22,312 bases of DNA from Penium margaritaceum. Lineage: Eukaryota; Streptophyta; Zygnematophyceae; Desmidiales; Peniaceae. Positions within the stretch are counted from its first letter, which is position 1. The number at the start of each line of letters is the position of its first letter. Of the stretch, positions 1 through 9,154 are shown piece after piece. The translations under genes and the position numbers were made by a program. Where the stretch lies: assembly GCA_023375785.1 (NCBI GenBank), contig SZWC01018888.1:4111-26422 (forward strand). Direction: 5' to 3'. Under the pieces are notes generated by a model that did not search any database, was not told the origin of the DNA, and saw only the letters and a program-made list of their open reading frames with translations.

Positions 1-167
1 AGATCGAGACAAAGCTCTTCCACATACCCCTCCGGCTGCTGAAATACCCCTTTAGGCTCCACTCTCACCCACAGCGAATTCTCCCAACACATCTCCCCCA
101 ACTCATCCCGGATGGCATTGTGGACCTTGATGATTTCCTCCAAACCTGCCTTCTGAGTGATTTCAAA
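1..167 (-). pseudogene. LINE endonuclease-region fragment (copy 1, cut by window edge)
   Basis: Read on the minus strand from 167 to 1 there is one open frame containing KVHNAIRDELGEM. The larger LINE copy at 15.7-16.5 kb has RVHNAIRDELADI at the same place, so this is a second copy of the same family. The aligned stretch lies just N-terminal to the restriction-enzyme-like endonuclease (PD-(D/E)XK fold) of R2-like and algal LINEs. At the window edge the frame reads EELCLDL where the other copy reads RGEPRPDM, so the conserved RPD has become CLD and the nuclease is probably dead. Similarity may continue to about 230 (VEWASPL) after a frameshift near 167 and an in-frame TGA. The rest of the element lies outside the window. 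Confidence 0.7.
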
Positions 168-1336
168 GGGGAGAAGCCCATTCAACTCATGCTACTCTCA
201 GTATCCTGGAGGCAAGCCTGACGAGAGTTGGGCTTAGTTGGGGAAAACAGCAAAAGAAACACACACTCACCCCCCACGCAAGTGGGAATGGCGTGTAGCC
301 ATAGAGTTGTATCCCTCGTCCCTACTGCCTAGGAGCGCCTAATTTGATCCTCCAATGCCTCTAGAAACCATATCATCCCTCCCTCTCTACCTTCTCCATC
401 CACTCATGGTACTTGTGGAGGAAAAATGGGCTCACCCTCGGGTACGAACCCCTCGCCTAGCACCATCTGAGAACCTCCAGGGTTGGCAAGTTGGCACGGA
501 CGTTGGTCTGCCACTGTCTCCTCCCAAAGTGGACACAACCACCGCACCTTTTGGTCCCCTGGGAGGAACTAGGTAAACAACTCCAAAAGAGAGTGGAGGA
601 GGGCTGCTGAAGAGCAAACACAAGATTGGAGAGAAACGAGTGATTTTCTCTTTGGTGCAATAGCTGATGTATCTGCGCAAGTGTGAACATAAGCCTGAGA
701 ATTCTGCGAGTTCAATACTAGAGCATCCATATCCAGTAAAGCATCTATGAGTATGCCATATCCATTGCCTCCGACATTAAGTACAAGAAACCCATGCATG
801 TTTGGAGAACTTCTTTCTATCCAACATAATGTTAGTTTAGTGTTTAAGTGAATATAATAATAATTACACCTGGGTTTAAATGTTTGTTTTAGGTTTTGAT
901 TTGATGGAAGCAATGGAAAGTGTCAACACCAGGGACCATTGCTCATGAACTTCGTGGTATCCGGACAATGTAGCAAGTTGATTCAAAACATGTTGTCCAA
1001 TGGCATATTGAGAAGTATAACATTGTCAAATAGAACTGTTATATTCCTGTTCAGTAGAAGGGGTATTACTGTATGTCTCAGGTACTCTATCCACAAGTGT
1101 GGTACTGCCATATATATTTTGTTACTTCCCAAACATAACCTTTCATTCTAGAGTTGACAACACATCGTGTACAAGTCTAGCAAGAGCCTTGCTGGCAGCT
1201 GCCAGTAAATGTGACCAATCATGTCATTGTAGGTCATCGTAGACATTGACCCATCATTTTGCATGTGGTTGATGACTTGGGTAGTCCGAGGACGTCACTG
1301 TCATGGGCAACTTCGGTTGTCGGTAGAGAGACCTAA
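168..1336. other. No recognisable gene
   Basis: The first 60-80 bases may be a degraded continuation of the LINE fragment. The remainder has only short open frames in several registers. I recognise no conserved protein motif, RNA gene or clear terminal repeat. It may include the 5' flank of the MULE element that follows, but I could not find its terminal inverted repeat. Confidence 0.5.
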
Positions 1337-1665
1337 GTGATGGGGGACTTGACTGAACCTGGTGAAACTGGGGACATCTTTTTTTTAGTTTTTGTTTTCA
1401 TTATGCTATATCCATTTCTTCCTAAGATGGCGGCTCAACTCAGCTGGGCTGCGAGCCGCAGACGTAGAATCCAGTTCCCACCGCCTGTCACACTTTCAAG
1501 TCACACCCCTGGAGCAAAACACGACCAGCCAGGTTGTGCTTCCCCACCCAAAGTCCATATCTATGATGAGGAATTGGAGCATGAACATATACCGCATGCC
1601 CTAAATATCTCGCCTGAACAGTTTATGAATAACTCTCTTTGTCTCAAGCGTGACAGTCATGAGCA
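1337..1665 (+). pseudogene. Possible first exon of the MULE transposase gene
   Basis: An open frame starts at ATG 1337 and runs to 1768. Its second half (from about 1554) is acidic and soluble in character (DEELEHEHIPHALNISPEQF), while the part after about 1690 is hydrophobic and intron-like. A GT at 1666-1667 (catg/GTAATC) and an AG at 1757-1758 (ttgtttAG) would make a 93-bp intron joining this to the unmistakable MULE frame starting at 1759. The first 70 residues show no family motif, so the true start is unclear. The association with the MULE rests on position and strand. Confidence 0.35.
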
Positions 1666-1758
1666 TGGTAATCCACAGCGTCTTGTGCCAGACATGATAA
1701 AGAAGTTCCCGTTGTTCCATTTCATTTTATGTTACGTTTACTGCATGTCCTTGTTTAG

Positions 1759-3634
1759 TCTCCTTTGATGAAGAACCTGAGAACAAAGGGCCAAAAAGGC
1801 GCAATGTAATGGATTTGTTTCTACCCGGGATGGAATTCATGACAATGGAGGAGGCCAAGGCTATGGTCCAAAACTACGGCATAGCCAATCGCATGACTGT
1901 GATGTGGCTGAGGAGCAAGAAGAACCAGTTTGAGACACACTGTAGAAAGTAGAAGGAGAAGAAGTACCTGTGGCCGTTGAAGGCCCATGTCAACGCACGA
2001 CGTCGCACTGTTGTCATGGGCCAGTTTGTGGACGGTCACAATTGCATTTTGGGAAGGGGCTGTGGTGATCTAGGGAAGAGAGTGCGGTGGGTTAGTCTTC
2101 AGATTGCGTCAATGCTGAAGATTAATCCCATGGCCAACATGAAGACTCTTGAGGCTGTCGCGAAGAACGGCCCAGACCAAGAGGTTCACAAGAACAATGT
2201 GTATCGTGCTAGATCCAAGACATAGGAGCGCATCACAGAGCAAAAGGATAAGGCATGGAGTTTGTTTCCAGTGAACTACGAGGAGGTGTATTTTAATTGC
2301 TTTCTTGCTTGGTTGTCCTTGCTTTTCACTCCTCCTTTTTGCTTGAAATTTCTGCCTATTTTCCTTTACACCTCATGCTTGTGGATCCTAACGCCCACGC
2401 TGTTGCCAATGCCACCAAAGACGAGTGTTTTTCCGTGCTTTTGTCGCACCTGGCGCCACCATCCTTGGCTTCCAACATGCTTGCAGACTATTCAACATGG
2501 ACGGCACCCGCTTGAAGAATGGACGTAAGCGGGTTTTGATCATTTTTCATTTTTCTTATGCTAATAACAACGGGGTGCCCATGGCTTGAGCCATGGTGAC
2601 TGGTGAAAACACGGACAATTGAAAGTGATTCTGTTTCCACCTATCTTTGGCGTATCCAAAAGCTGGACATCCTGGTACCGTCGTCATTAGAGACCGGGAC
2701 AAGGGGCTCCTAAACGTTGTGGCTGAGAAGTTGTGGGGAGCCCTACACAGCTACTATGTGTTCCATATACAAGAGAACGTCCGACAGAAGCACAACAAAT
2801 AGGTGGGCTACTAGTTCTGGCACCTGAAACACTGATCGAGGCAGAGCGGCATTGGTGCAAGGAACAACTGCACCGCATGAGCCTGCATACTGCTCTCATG
2901 CTTTTAGATGTCAACAGGGAGAATGGGATACCAAAGATGACTGGAGTAGGCTATTCAGCCCTCTTGGACGCGATGGTCACACAACCTCAAATGCTGCAGA
3001 GTCGTTGAACACCCAAATCCTAGAGTTTAAAAAAGCGCTTTCCCTTTTACTGATTTTTAGCTATTTACACCTAGGTCCTGCGTTTGCTTGCAAATGGTGC
3101 CAGTGCAGGTGCGGGCTCATTATACGATCTAGAGGGTGACACAACTTATGACTCAGGAGAAGAGGAAGTCTATGACCTCAAGAGGTACACCTTGCCAAAC
3201 TCAGGTGAAGAAGAAGAGGACAATGAGAGGTACAATTGCTTGAGGGAGTAGCATGAGTGGGACAGACGTGAGGAAGCGTAACAGGCTGGTGTAGTCTAGA
3301 AAGTAGTTGACATTGAATCAACATGAGACGGCGAGCCTGATGAGGTGAATGACGGCACGTACATGTGAACGACAAGTAATTCATACATGTACGTCTATTT
3401 TTGTTCATTTTTGTTGCAGTTCCATAACTGCTGCATGTTAATGCTCTAACTGCCCTTTTGATTTGTAATATTCTGTGTTGTGTGCAAGTGGAAAAGTTTA
3501 CTAACTACGAATACCCAGGTTTGAGTACACATGACCTAGTATTTGAAGATCTGAAAGTTACAGAGCACAAGAAACCAATGGGGCGGGTCAGAAACCACGT
3601 GGCCCAAGACATGGAGAAGCCCCAAGGAAATTAG
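1759..3634 (+). pseudogene. Mutator-like element (MULE) transposase, decayed
   Basis: MULE transposases are DDE enzymes that cut and paste DNA in the nucleus. Segments lie in the expected order. At 1759-2279 one frame holds the N-terminal DNA-binding part (GMEFMTMEEAKAMVQNYGI, then DGHNCI, then YRARSKT), broken by TAG at 1951 and 2224. At 2378-2540 there is LVDPNAHAVANATKDECF, then the catalytic-core start MDGTRLKN after a frameshift. At 2575-2640 is VPMA-stop-AMVTGENTDN, where TGG has probably become TGA. At 2679-2797 is RDRDKGLLNVVAEKLWGALH, the second catalytic-Asp block. At 2930-3030 is SNAAESLNTQILEFKKAL, the conserved N-AES-N block. At 3535-3634 is HKKPMGRVRNH, resembling the usual C-terminal GRP motif. 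The Cys of the usual H-x-x-C block near 2760 reads Tyr. Stops and shifts make it non-functional. The region 2280-2377 looks like an intron. Confidence 0.85.
3126..3251 (+). pseudogene. Acidic C-terminal segment of the MULE gene
   Basis: A 41-codon frame (Asp-Leu-Glu-Gly at its start, TAG at 3249) encodes a strongly acidic stretch with two Gly-Glu-Glu-Glu clusters (SGEEEVYDL and SGEEEEDNERY). It lies between the N-AES-N block and the GRP-type C-terminus of the MULE transposase, on the same strand, and is best read as a decayed part of that gene. The two similar acidic units suggest an internal duplication. No catalytic role can be assigned. Confidence 0.45.
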
Positions 3635-3639
3635 GAGCA

Positions 3640-5252
3640 GAGTAGATGATTTGTGGATATCTAACGTGTCTTGTTGGGAAATGGATCTAAGCACAATTGG
3701 TTTTTTATTTTATTTTACTACAATGTCCAAGATTTTTAGGTATTTCGTGGATTTTGTTTTTACAATAGTCAAATCTATATCCATGGTACATTAGGAAAAC
3801 ACACAAAGGGGAGTGTAATCACTCATTGTAATATCTCTTTCAGAATTGTAAGTTTGCACTACCATTTGTCTCTAACACGAGTGTCCATTGACCACCAACG
3901 CCTCCATGAGATAATCAGATTGCTCGGTAATAGAGCCAAGTGTCTCGTCATTCTTGGTTGGAGTGTGCACTACATATGCCATTTTCAAGTTATGGCCTTC
4001 ACTTTTCCTTGCCATATCACGAAGGTTTGTTATTGCACATCTCTAGTGCAAGAGGACTTGACTGACTTCTCAGGTGTCACGGGGAAGACGTAGACGTAGA
4101 TGTGGACGTCTTCTATGATATCGATAGCAACATGGACTACTAAAACTATGGTGAAGATGTCGACGATAATCTTGCTCCAGAATGCTGCGAGCCAAGGCAA
4201 TTGTGTCATGCATGTGACATCATTAGTTGGCTTCATTCCCTTCCTCCTCCGGTTAGAGAGTGTTTTTTCATTGGACCCCCATGATGAGATGTGTGCAATG
4301 CATCTTCTTTCACGTTTCCACCCATTTATAACTTATGTTGGTTTATACAAATATTCCTTGCTCGACGCATACAAATTCTTCATGAATATGTACTTAAATT
4401 TGACAAAGAATAAATGTAGGAATTTCCTTCTATGTTGATCATTCATTCCATTTCTTTCAGGTCTCCATGTCTCCACTACATCTCAAAGCCTGTAAACACG
4501 TTGCATGGGGCTGATACTCTTCCATTTCTATTTTTTGCATGATAGCACACGATTGGGGCTTATATACCCAAAGAAATAGCATGGAATCAGCTTTGTCTAC
4601 AAAAAGCACCAAATCTGTATACACACGTGAGCCCAACGATAAGGCGCAATGGTCACCATGTACATTGCATGTTACTTGAGTCGCCCGTACATTATGGCGG
4701 TGATGACGTCCAATCGATGTTGAGTTCACATACATGTATTGGTTGGTTTGAAAGTGAAAGAACCAGGTTGTCTCACTTGGTCGCCGGTGATCAGTCGTTG
4801 GGCATAGTAACCGTTCATGGAATTGTGGACCATTCACTACCCACTAACTTGCCAATGGTTGAAAAATGAATATGGCATTGTTAAAGAGAAGTTTAGTGGA
4901 CATGACATTATTACCTAAAACGGCATTTAAGTAATGTGTTTGAAGTGCGCTCTGGTGGAGATGCTGTTGCTATAGTTTTGATGTTTGGATATGGCGTGAT
5001 TAATGTGTAAGACATGGATATCCCATCATTAACAAGAATTTTTTGGATGTATGCTTACTCCAGCGTTTTCCCTTTCCTAGGCCATTTGGCACTCTAGTGC
5101 ATCAAGTTGGAAAGATACATCAACCTCTTGCAAAAGTAAGTTCGTAGAAAGTTGTTCAGTGGAGACATCCACATACGTAAAGGTGGTACCAAACTAGGCT
5201 GAGTACGTTGCGAGTTGGTTTAGGCCCAAAACAGAATAGAACTCAACAATAC
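3640..5252. other. No recognisable gene; scattered coding-like scraps
   Basis: I see no family I can name. A minus-strand open frame of 126 codons (4837-4457) and a plus-strand frame of 80 codons (4627-4869) overlap each other and show no known motif, so at most one could be real. The block may contain the 3' end of the MULE, but no terminal inverted repeat was located. Confidence 0.4.
4079..4219 (+). pseudogene. Asp-rich coding-like remnant
   Basis: One frame reads a run of alternating Asp and Val (GEDVDVDVDVFYDIDSNMDY), then a TAA, then NYGEDVDDNLAPECC and a Cys-x-x-Cys pair (LCHAC). The strong residue bias over about 45 codons is unlike the flanking frames and suggests former coding sequence, possibly an acidic part of a transposon protein. 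It is about 450 bp downstream of the last MULE block on the same strand. I do not recognise the family. Confidence 0.3.
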
Positions 5253-5402
5253 GGCCAAGATCGAAAGCCCATACACCCGTCGTTTTGCACAATAAGTCCC
5301 ATCCACCCTTAAATGAGAACGATAAGCCAGATCTGTCCCTCCATGAGAACGATAAGCCCCATCCGCCCCTGCGTCGAAACGAAAAGCCTCGTCCGCTCCT
5401 TT
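5253..5402 (+). repeat. Degenerate 30-bp tandem repeat, about 5 units
   Basis: Units start at about 5253, 5283, 5313, 5343 and 5373. The two clearest (5313 and 5343) share ATGAGAACGATAAGCC followed by a CCATCCGCCCCT-like end. The first and last units are more diverged. In one frame the array reads as a 10-residue repeat (MRTISQICPS / MRTISPIRPC / VETKSLVRSF), but there is no supporting gene around it, so I treat it as a minisatellite. Confidence 0.6.
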
Positions 5403-6283
5403 GACACAGACGTGAGTTTACAGGAGAAAAAAATCAACAATGTACCCCTCTTGTTTGTCAAAAGATGGCATGTCTACGTTGCATGGATGCGCCGTTGACA
5501 TGCTGATGTCACTTTTTTTGACCCATTCATCACAAACTCCTTAATAGATGGGTTTGTAATTTTTCTTAGGTGGTTTGCGCGGAGTTTGCAAGGGGGGTCC
5601 GAGACTTCCCATACGTTGAAAGGGAACCTACTGGGTCCCGCTAGCGTGATGCCGGCAGGTGCCCGCGCAAAAGTACCCAAAAACCCGGGGTGTAACTATG
5701 AAGTGGGTTTGTCTATAGTTTGTATATCAAACAAGGGTATCCAGCTAATCAATATGTCAAAAAAGAGAGGGATTTTGGACTCCCTTATGATCGAGCGGGG
5801 ATTCCTGCAAACGCTTGTGGGCCAAAATCTCCAGTGAAATCCCCCCACTCCCCCCCGCCTCTCAGCAGCCCACTAGTCGTCCGATCCATCCTGGCCTTCA
5901 ATTGTGAGGGCCTCAATTGGACGGCGGATGGGTGGGCATGTGGGCTGCGAGAGGCGAGGGGGATATTACACAAATCAAAGTGTAGATGGTGAATAGGTAG
6001 AAGATGCGAAGCAAAATATGACTAAGAGTTTTAGACACTAAAGCAATTCATAAACAACCATAAGTGTACTTTCATGACAAGTGTCGGAAGTATCGAACAT
6101 ATACATACAAGTGTTGGGTTACGGATGAGGCATAGTCGGGGTCGTTGGGTCGATCGTCGAGCCATACATGCAAAGTCGCGCCGTGAGTGGTCAAATTCGA
6201 GAAGGTTTGTCGAGAAGTTGGGGGTCTTTAAGAATCAATGGTGTAGATGCGAGATGCATCTTTATGAATCCTGATTCATCTCG
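5403..6283. other. No recognisable gene
   Basis: Only short overlapping open frames occur here, none with a motif I know. A C-rich tract lies near 5840-5860. There is no clear sign of terminal repeats or RNA genes. Confidence 0.45.
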
Positions 6284-6508
6284 ATGTGTCAAAAATTCGA
6301 CCAAAAGGTCGTGATACTTCTGTTTGTAGGTTCAAAAGAGTGGTCAAAGCTGTTGGAAGGTTTGGGAATATCCACTAAGGGCAAGGAAGTTGGCCAGCTT
6401 GCCTTTGACCGTCACAGTGAATATCGCGGTCTTCGTGATGCGATGGGCTGTTTGCGTAATGACTCTTTTTGTTTCACTACTAGTATTATTAGCAGGAGGC
6501 ATAAGTAA
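6284..6508 (+). pseudogene. Unidentified short frame next to the bacterial-type block
   Basis: A 74-codon frame (MCQKFDQKVV... ending SIISRRHK) stops at 6506-6508, where the base composition turns sharply AT-rich. Its composition resembles the flanking eukaryotic DNA rather than the block to its right. The preceding frame (6074-6274, ending EMHLYES) is on the same strand and could be an earlier part of the same decayed sequence. No family recognised; it may be chance. Confidence 0.25.
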
Positions 6509-6639
6509 AGAAAAATCTTTATTCTTCTTCATATATTAGATGCATTCTATTTTAACAGTTAAAAAAAGAATATGGTTAATTTCGAACAAAGTTCTAGAAA
6601 AAAGGTCTTTATTTAGAAAAACTTTATGATCTTTTAAGC

Positions 6640-6771
6640 TCTCGTTATGTAGTCAAGAAAAAATCAGAAAGATTTATTCCTTTAATTCCTATTAGAGGTG
6701 TTAAGGAAGACATGAAGATGATAAATGACTTTTTTAGTTCGGATGAAACAAAGGAAAGAAAAGAAACTTAG
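6640..6771 (+). pseudogene. C-terminal remnant of an unidentified bacterial gene upstream of rnc
   Basis: A frame ending at TAG 6769-6771 reads SERFIPLIPIRGVKEDMKM and then INDFFSSDETKERKET. It is in the same orientation as the rnc relic and ends about 30 bases before it, as expected of the preceding gene in an operon. In many Firmicutes plsX or a related lipid gene precedes rnc, but I cannot match this segment to PlsX or any other family. Stops lie just upstream at about 6620-6650. Confidence 0.35.
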
Positions 6772-6803
6772 CTAAATAATTACAAGAAGATACTGCTGAA
6801 AAA

Positions 6804-7409
6804 ATGATTATTCATTGAAAAAATAAAAAATTTGATTAACTCACACAAATAGTTCCTTTCAGAAAAAGAAAAAATTAAACTTTCTTTGGAAACAACTAAA
6901 AATGAGAAGAAAAAAGCTAAATATCTATATAGAATAAGTAAAAGAGTAAAAACGAGTTGTTTTGAGTTAACTAATTTAGCTACTGTTTGTAAAAATATTT
7001 TTTTAAACAATTATATTCTGCTAGGCGTAAGAGAAAAAAATTAACGGATTGAAGAAAAATAGTATCTCAGCTGATGTCTTTGAATCTTTTATTGCAGCAT
7101 TATATTTAGAAAAAGGAGAAAAAAGTTAAAGAAATTTTTATGATTAACTTTATTTACTTGAATAAAAGGAAAAGAAAAAATAACATGAGATTATAAAAGT
7201 CAGTTACAAGAGTTATGCCAAGCTGAACAAAATTATGTAACTTATAAGTTAATTAAAAAATCAACTATCTTATAAAGAATGTAAATCTGTTGTTCAATTA
7301 AGTGAGAATGGAAAACGTTTGCAAAAGAGGAGAAGGAAGAACTAAAAAACCAGCAGGGAAACAGGTAGCCAAAAGAGCGCTAAAACCACTTATAGAAAAA
7401 TACCAAATA
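6804..7409 (+). pseudogene. rnc: Ribonuclease III (rnc) pseudogene, bacterial type
   Basis: RNase III cuts double-stranded RNA during rRNA and mRNA processing. Pieces appear in family order. An N-terminal helix region (EKIKNLINS, then EKEKIKLSLETTKNEKKKAK) corresponds to the usual 'ALTHSSY-N' area. LATVCKNIFLNNYILLG precedes the catalytic helix NSISADVFESFIAALYLEKG at about 7062-7121, which keeps the Asp and Glu of the A-D-x-F-E motif. Then comes the linker DYKSQLQELCQAEQN (about 7191 onward, the family's DYK-x-x-LQE) and the double-stranded-RNA-binding end GEGRTKKPAGKQVAKRAL. The NERLEFLGDAVL signature between AK and YLYR is missing, implying an internal deletion. Frameshifts occur near 7031, 7130, 7190, 7270 and 7325, plus a TAG at about 6850. 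It cannot make an active enzyme. Confidence 0.82.
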
Positions 7410-7562
7410 ATGAAAATACTAGTGATCGGTGATATATTTGCTCAATTAGGAAGGAAAATTATCATGAAAGAATTGAGAAACTGAATGAACGATTTAGAAA
7501 TTGATTTAGTAATTGCTAATATAGGAAATACTACTCATGAGTACAAAACTACTAACAAAAAT
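7410..7562 (+). pseudogene. ymdB: YmdB-family metallophosphoesterase, N-terminal fragment
   Basis: YmdB (TIGR00282 family) is a bacterial metal-dependent phosphodiesterase of about 260 residues. The frame starts at ATG 7410 with MKILVIGDIFAQLGRK, carrying the metal-binding Asp of the GDI motif. It continues through an in-frame TGA at 7482 into MNDLEIDLVIANIGNTTHE. Family members usually have A-N-x-E-N here, so the metal-ligand Glu has become Gly. Similarity ends after about 50 codons near 7562-7575, where retrotransposon sequence begins. The bases TAATG at 7408-7412 look like a coupled stop/start with rnc. If the donor read TGA as Trp (Mycoplasma/Spiroplasma code), the 7482 codon would not have been a stop. 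Confidence 0.75.
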
Positions 7563-7851
7563 GCACACTCCAAAAGATTAGGGACTTATGTACGTTTAGC
7601 ATGTAACACTTCCCCTCCTTTTTGCCGTGACATCCAGGCACGAATACAGATGTGGCTCGGTGACGGTGGAAGTAACTATCAATGAGATGATCGACGTCTC
7701 CAAGGTTGTCGTATGGTTTCCAAATGTTATGCGTGGCTTCATAACCACATTTTGCCTTGTCATATCCGACGTTCTGGTCGCAACCTCTTGTGAATAATCG
7801 CTCAAGGTACGCGTCTCATGGTAGCTATAGCGTTGCCACGTCATCCATACA

Positions 7852-8016
7852 ATCTGGTCGGCGGCTGAGTGCATTTGGCAAGTTGATTTTGCCTGGCCGG
7901 TACTCAATATTGTAGGCGAACCCGGATTTGAGAAACTCTATCCATCCGGTTTGATGGCGACTGAGATTTGGCTATGTCTTCAAGTATTTGAACGAGTGGT
8001 GGTCGATGCGCACGAT
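7852..8016 (-). pseudogene. Ty3/gypsy RNase H C-terminal block
   Basis: The frame reads RIDHHSFKYLKT, TAG, then PNLSRHQTGWIEFL and IEYRPGKINLPNALSRRPD. This is the classic Ty3/gypsy RNase H end ('T-DH-SL-YL...R..RW...L..F.F.I.Y.PGK.N..ADALSRRP'), although the usual ADALSRR reads -NALSRR, with one or two residues lost. RNase H removes the RNA strand during reverse transcription. It is joined almost directly to the zinc-knuckle segment, showing that the intervening protease and polymerase were deleted. Confidence 0.85.
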
Positions 8017-8112
8017 GCGGCTTGAGAGTTGCACCTTTTACTCCTGCTCGTTGACATTTCATAACTCATTTTTCTACAACTTCCCCCCCTTTTTGACCTA
8101 ATGCTTACTCGG

Positions 8113-8153
8113 ACAATTGCAAGCAATGTGCCCAAGTTTTTTTAGCTGTAGCA
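8113..8153 (-). pseudogene. Broken CCHC zinc knuckle of gag
   Basis: After the linker PLTPMEVDAID the sequence reads C-Y-S-stop-K-K-L-G-H-I-A-C-N-C-P-S-K, allowing one frameshift in an A-run. The spacing is exactly C-x2-[C]-x4-H-x4-C, with the second Cys replaced by TAA. This is the nucleic-acid-binding knuckle at the end of retroviral-type gag. Confidence 0.65.
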
Positions 8154-8234
8154 GCTTTGCGTATCTCTCTAGTCAATGGCATCTACTTCCATTGGAGTCA
8201 AAGGATCCGCTGACTGGTTCTTTCCATTTCCACC

Positions 8235-8993
8235 ATGATTGTGGATAGAAGGTCGTCAACCGTAGGATTCCTGGATTTGAGATTTGTAGTCGACGCTGTG
8301 AATCCTTTCTATCACTACGATGATCCGCGTCAAGTTGTTTTGGATACAAAAAATAGCGATTTCTCGCCGGATGTCTTGTTTGAGCCCGTTGTTGTAGTGA
8401 AAACAGAGTTCATCGGGGGCGATGTATGCACCGGTGATGATCTTGTGGAAAATTTGCGTATACTCTACCATGCTAGAATGTAGACGGAGACGTTAGAGCT
8501 CATACCGTGCGTTGGGATTCACGTTTAGTCGTCCAAAGCGTGCGAGTATCGTGCGGAAGAATTCATTCCAGTTGGTAGGTGGCGTCAGCGTGTCTTGCCA
8601 CTATGGGTTAATCTGCTCCAAGGGTAGAACGCCCACGGTCCGCAATATGAGACGGGCACTGTTGGTCGTTCATTAGGTTCTGCCGGTCTCCTACCGTCGT
8701 TGGATGGTCTTTACGTTGGACCACCAACTTCGTACCATGCTAAGAAAAAGCGCGGTTGCGAGGTCAATTCTCTTATGATCGTCGTTGGCCCCATCAGTAG
8801 AGAAGTACACCTTCAAACTCGTTAGCCACATCCAAACCATTGGTCCTTTTGAATTTGCAAGATCGAACGGTTGTGGTTGAGCGAGACGAATATTGGATTT
8901 TCTTGAGAGATGGGAATTTCCCTCGACGAGCACCGCTTCACGTGCACTTGTGTTGCGAACAGCCTCCATCGTGATGTTAAGTTGTTGGAGCAC
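8235..8993 (-). pseudogene. Ty3/gypsy gag remnant
   Basis: Gag forms the particle that packages retrotransposon RNA. The frame 8993-8691 carries QPFDLANSKGPMVWMWLTSL, then DHKRIDLATALFLSMVRSWW, the typical gypsy gag pattern of a short aromatic-Trp motif followed by the A-x-x-WW block. The same register continues after stops at about 8690 and 8650-8590 into FFRTILARFGRLN, ARYEL, then (after a TAA at about 8495) SSMVEYTQIFHKIITG and DELCFHYNNGLKQDIRREI. This matches the 'eY...F..l...F..GL...ir' region of retrotransposon gag. The stops make it non-coding today. Confidence 0.75.
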
Positions 8994-9154
8994 GTGGTTG
9001 TCGATTCGTACAATGCCACCTGTCGTACCTTGTTCTGTGACCCGCGAGGGCGCATGCTAAGCAATCCCAACAGGCCCTAATCACACACAATGGTAGAGGC
9101 GGGGTTCCGAAACTGACTAAACTAGTTATAGTCAAGCTAGCGATGTCGCCAACG

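Larger units (their letters stand above)
6500..7575 (+). other. AT-rich segment of bacterial (Mollicute-like) origin
   Basis: The composition changes abruptly at about 6500 to Lys/Ile/Asn-rich, A+T-rich sequence and changes back at about 7575, where Ty3/gypsy-related sequence follows. Inside are broken rnc and ymdB reading frames in tandem on the same strand, tightly spaced as in a bacterial operon. Low GC, Lys-rich coding and the wording of the YmdB N-terminus suggest a Mollicute or another low-GC Firmicute relative. Multiple stops and frameshifts suggest an old insertion into a eukaryotic chromosome rather than fresh contamination. Exact junctions are uncertain by tens of bases. Confidence 0.7.
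7600..9070 (-). mobile_element. Ty3/gypsy LTR-retrotransposon relic with internal deletion
   Basis: On the minus strand the order is gag (8993 to about 8235), a CCHC zinc knuckle (8153-8113), then RNase H (8016-7852). Protease and most of reverse transcriptase are absent between knuckle and RNase H, and no integrase zinc finger or core is recognisable downstream. The relic abuts the bacterial-type block at about 7575-7600. Possible LTR-like sequence lies at about 9070-9330, but no second LTR copy was found in the window, so the element is truncated at its 3' side. Confidence 0.75.

Noticed and set aside
4457..4869. Overlapping 126-codon minus and 80-codon plus frames as genes
   Set aside because: No recognisable motif on either strand and no splice or operon context; kept only as unexplained sequence.
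5253..5402. CRISPR-like array
   Set aside because: Units are contiguous 30-bp tandem repeats with no spacers, in eukaryotic-type DNA.
6780..7010. Minus-strand Phe-rich membrane-like frame (76 codons)
   Set aside because: It is the complement of Lys-rich rnc sequence; A-rich sense strands produce Phe-rich antisense frames.
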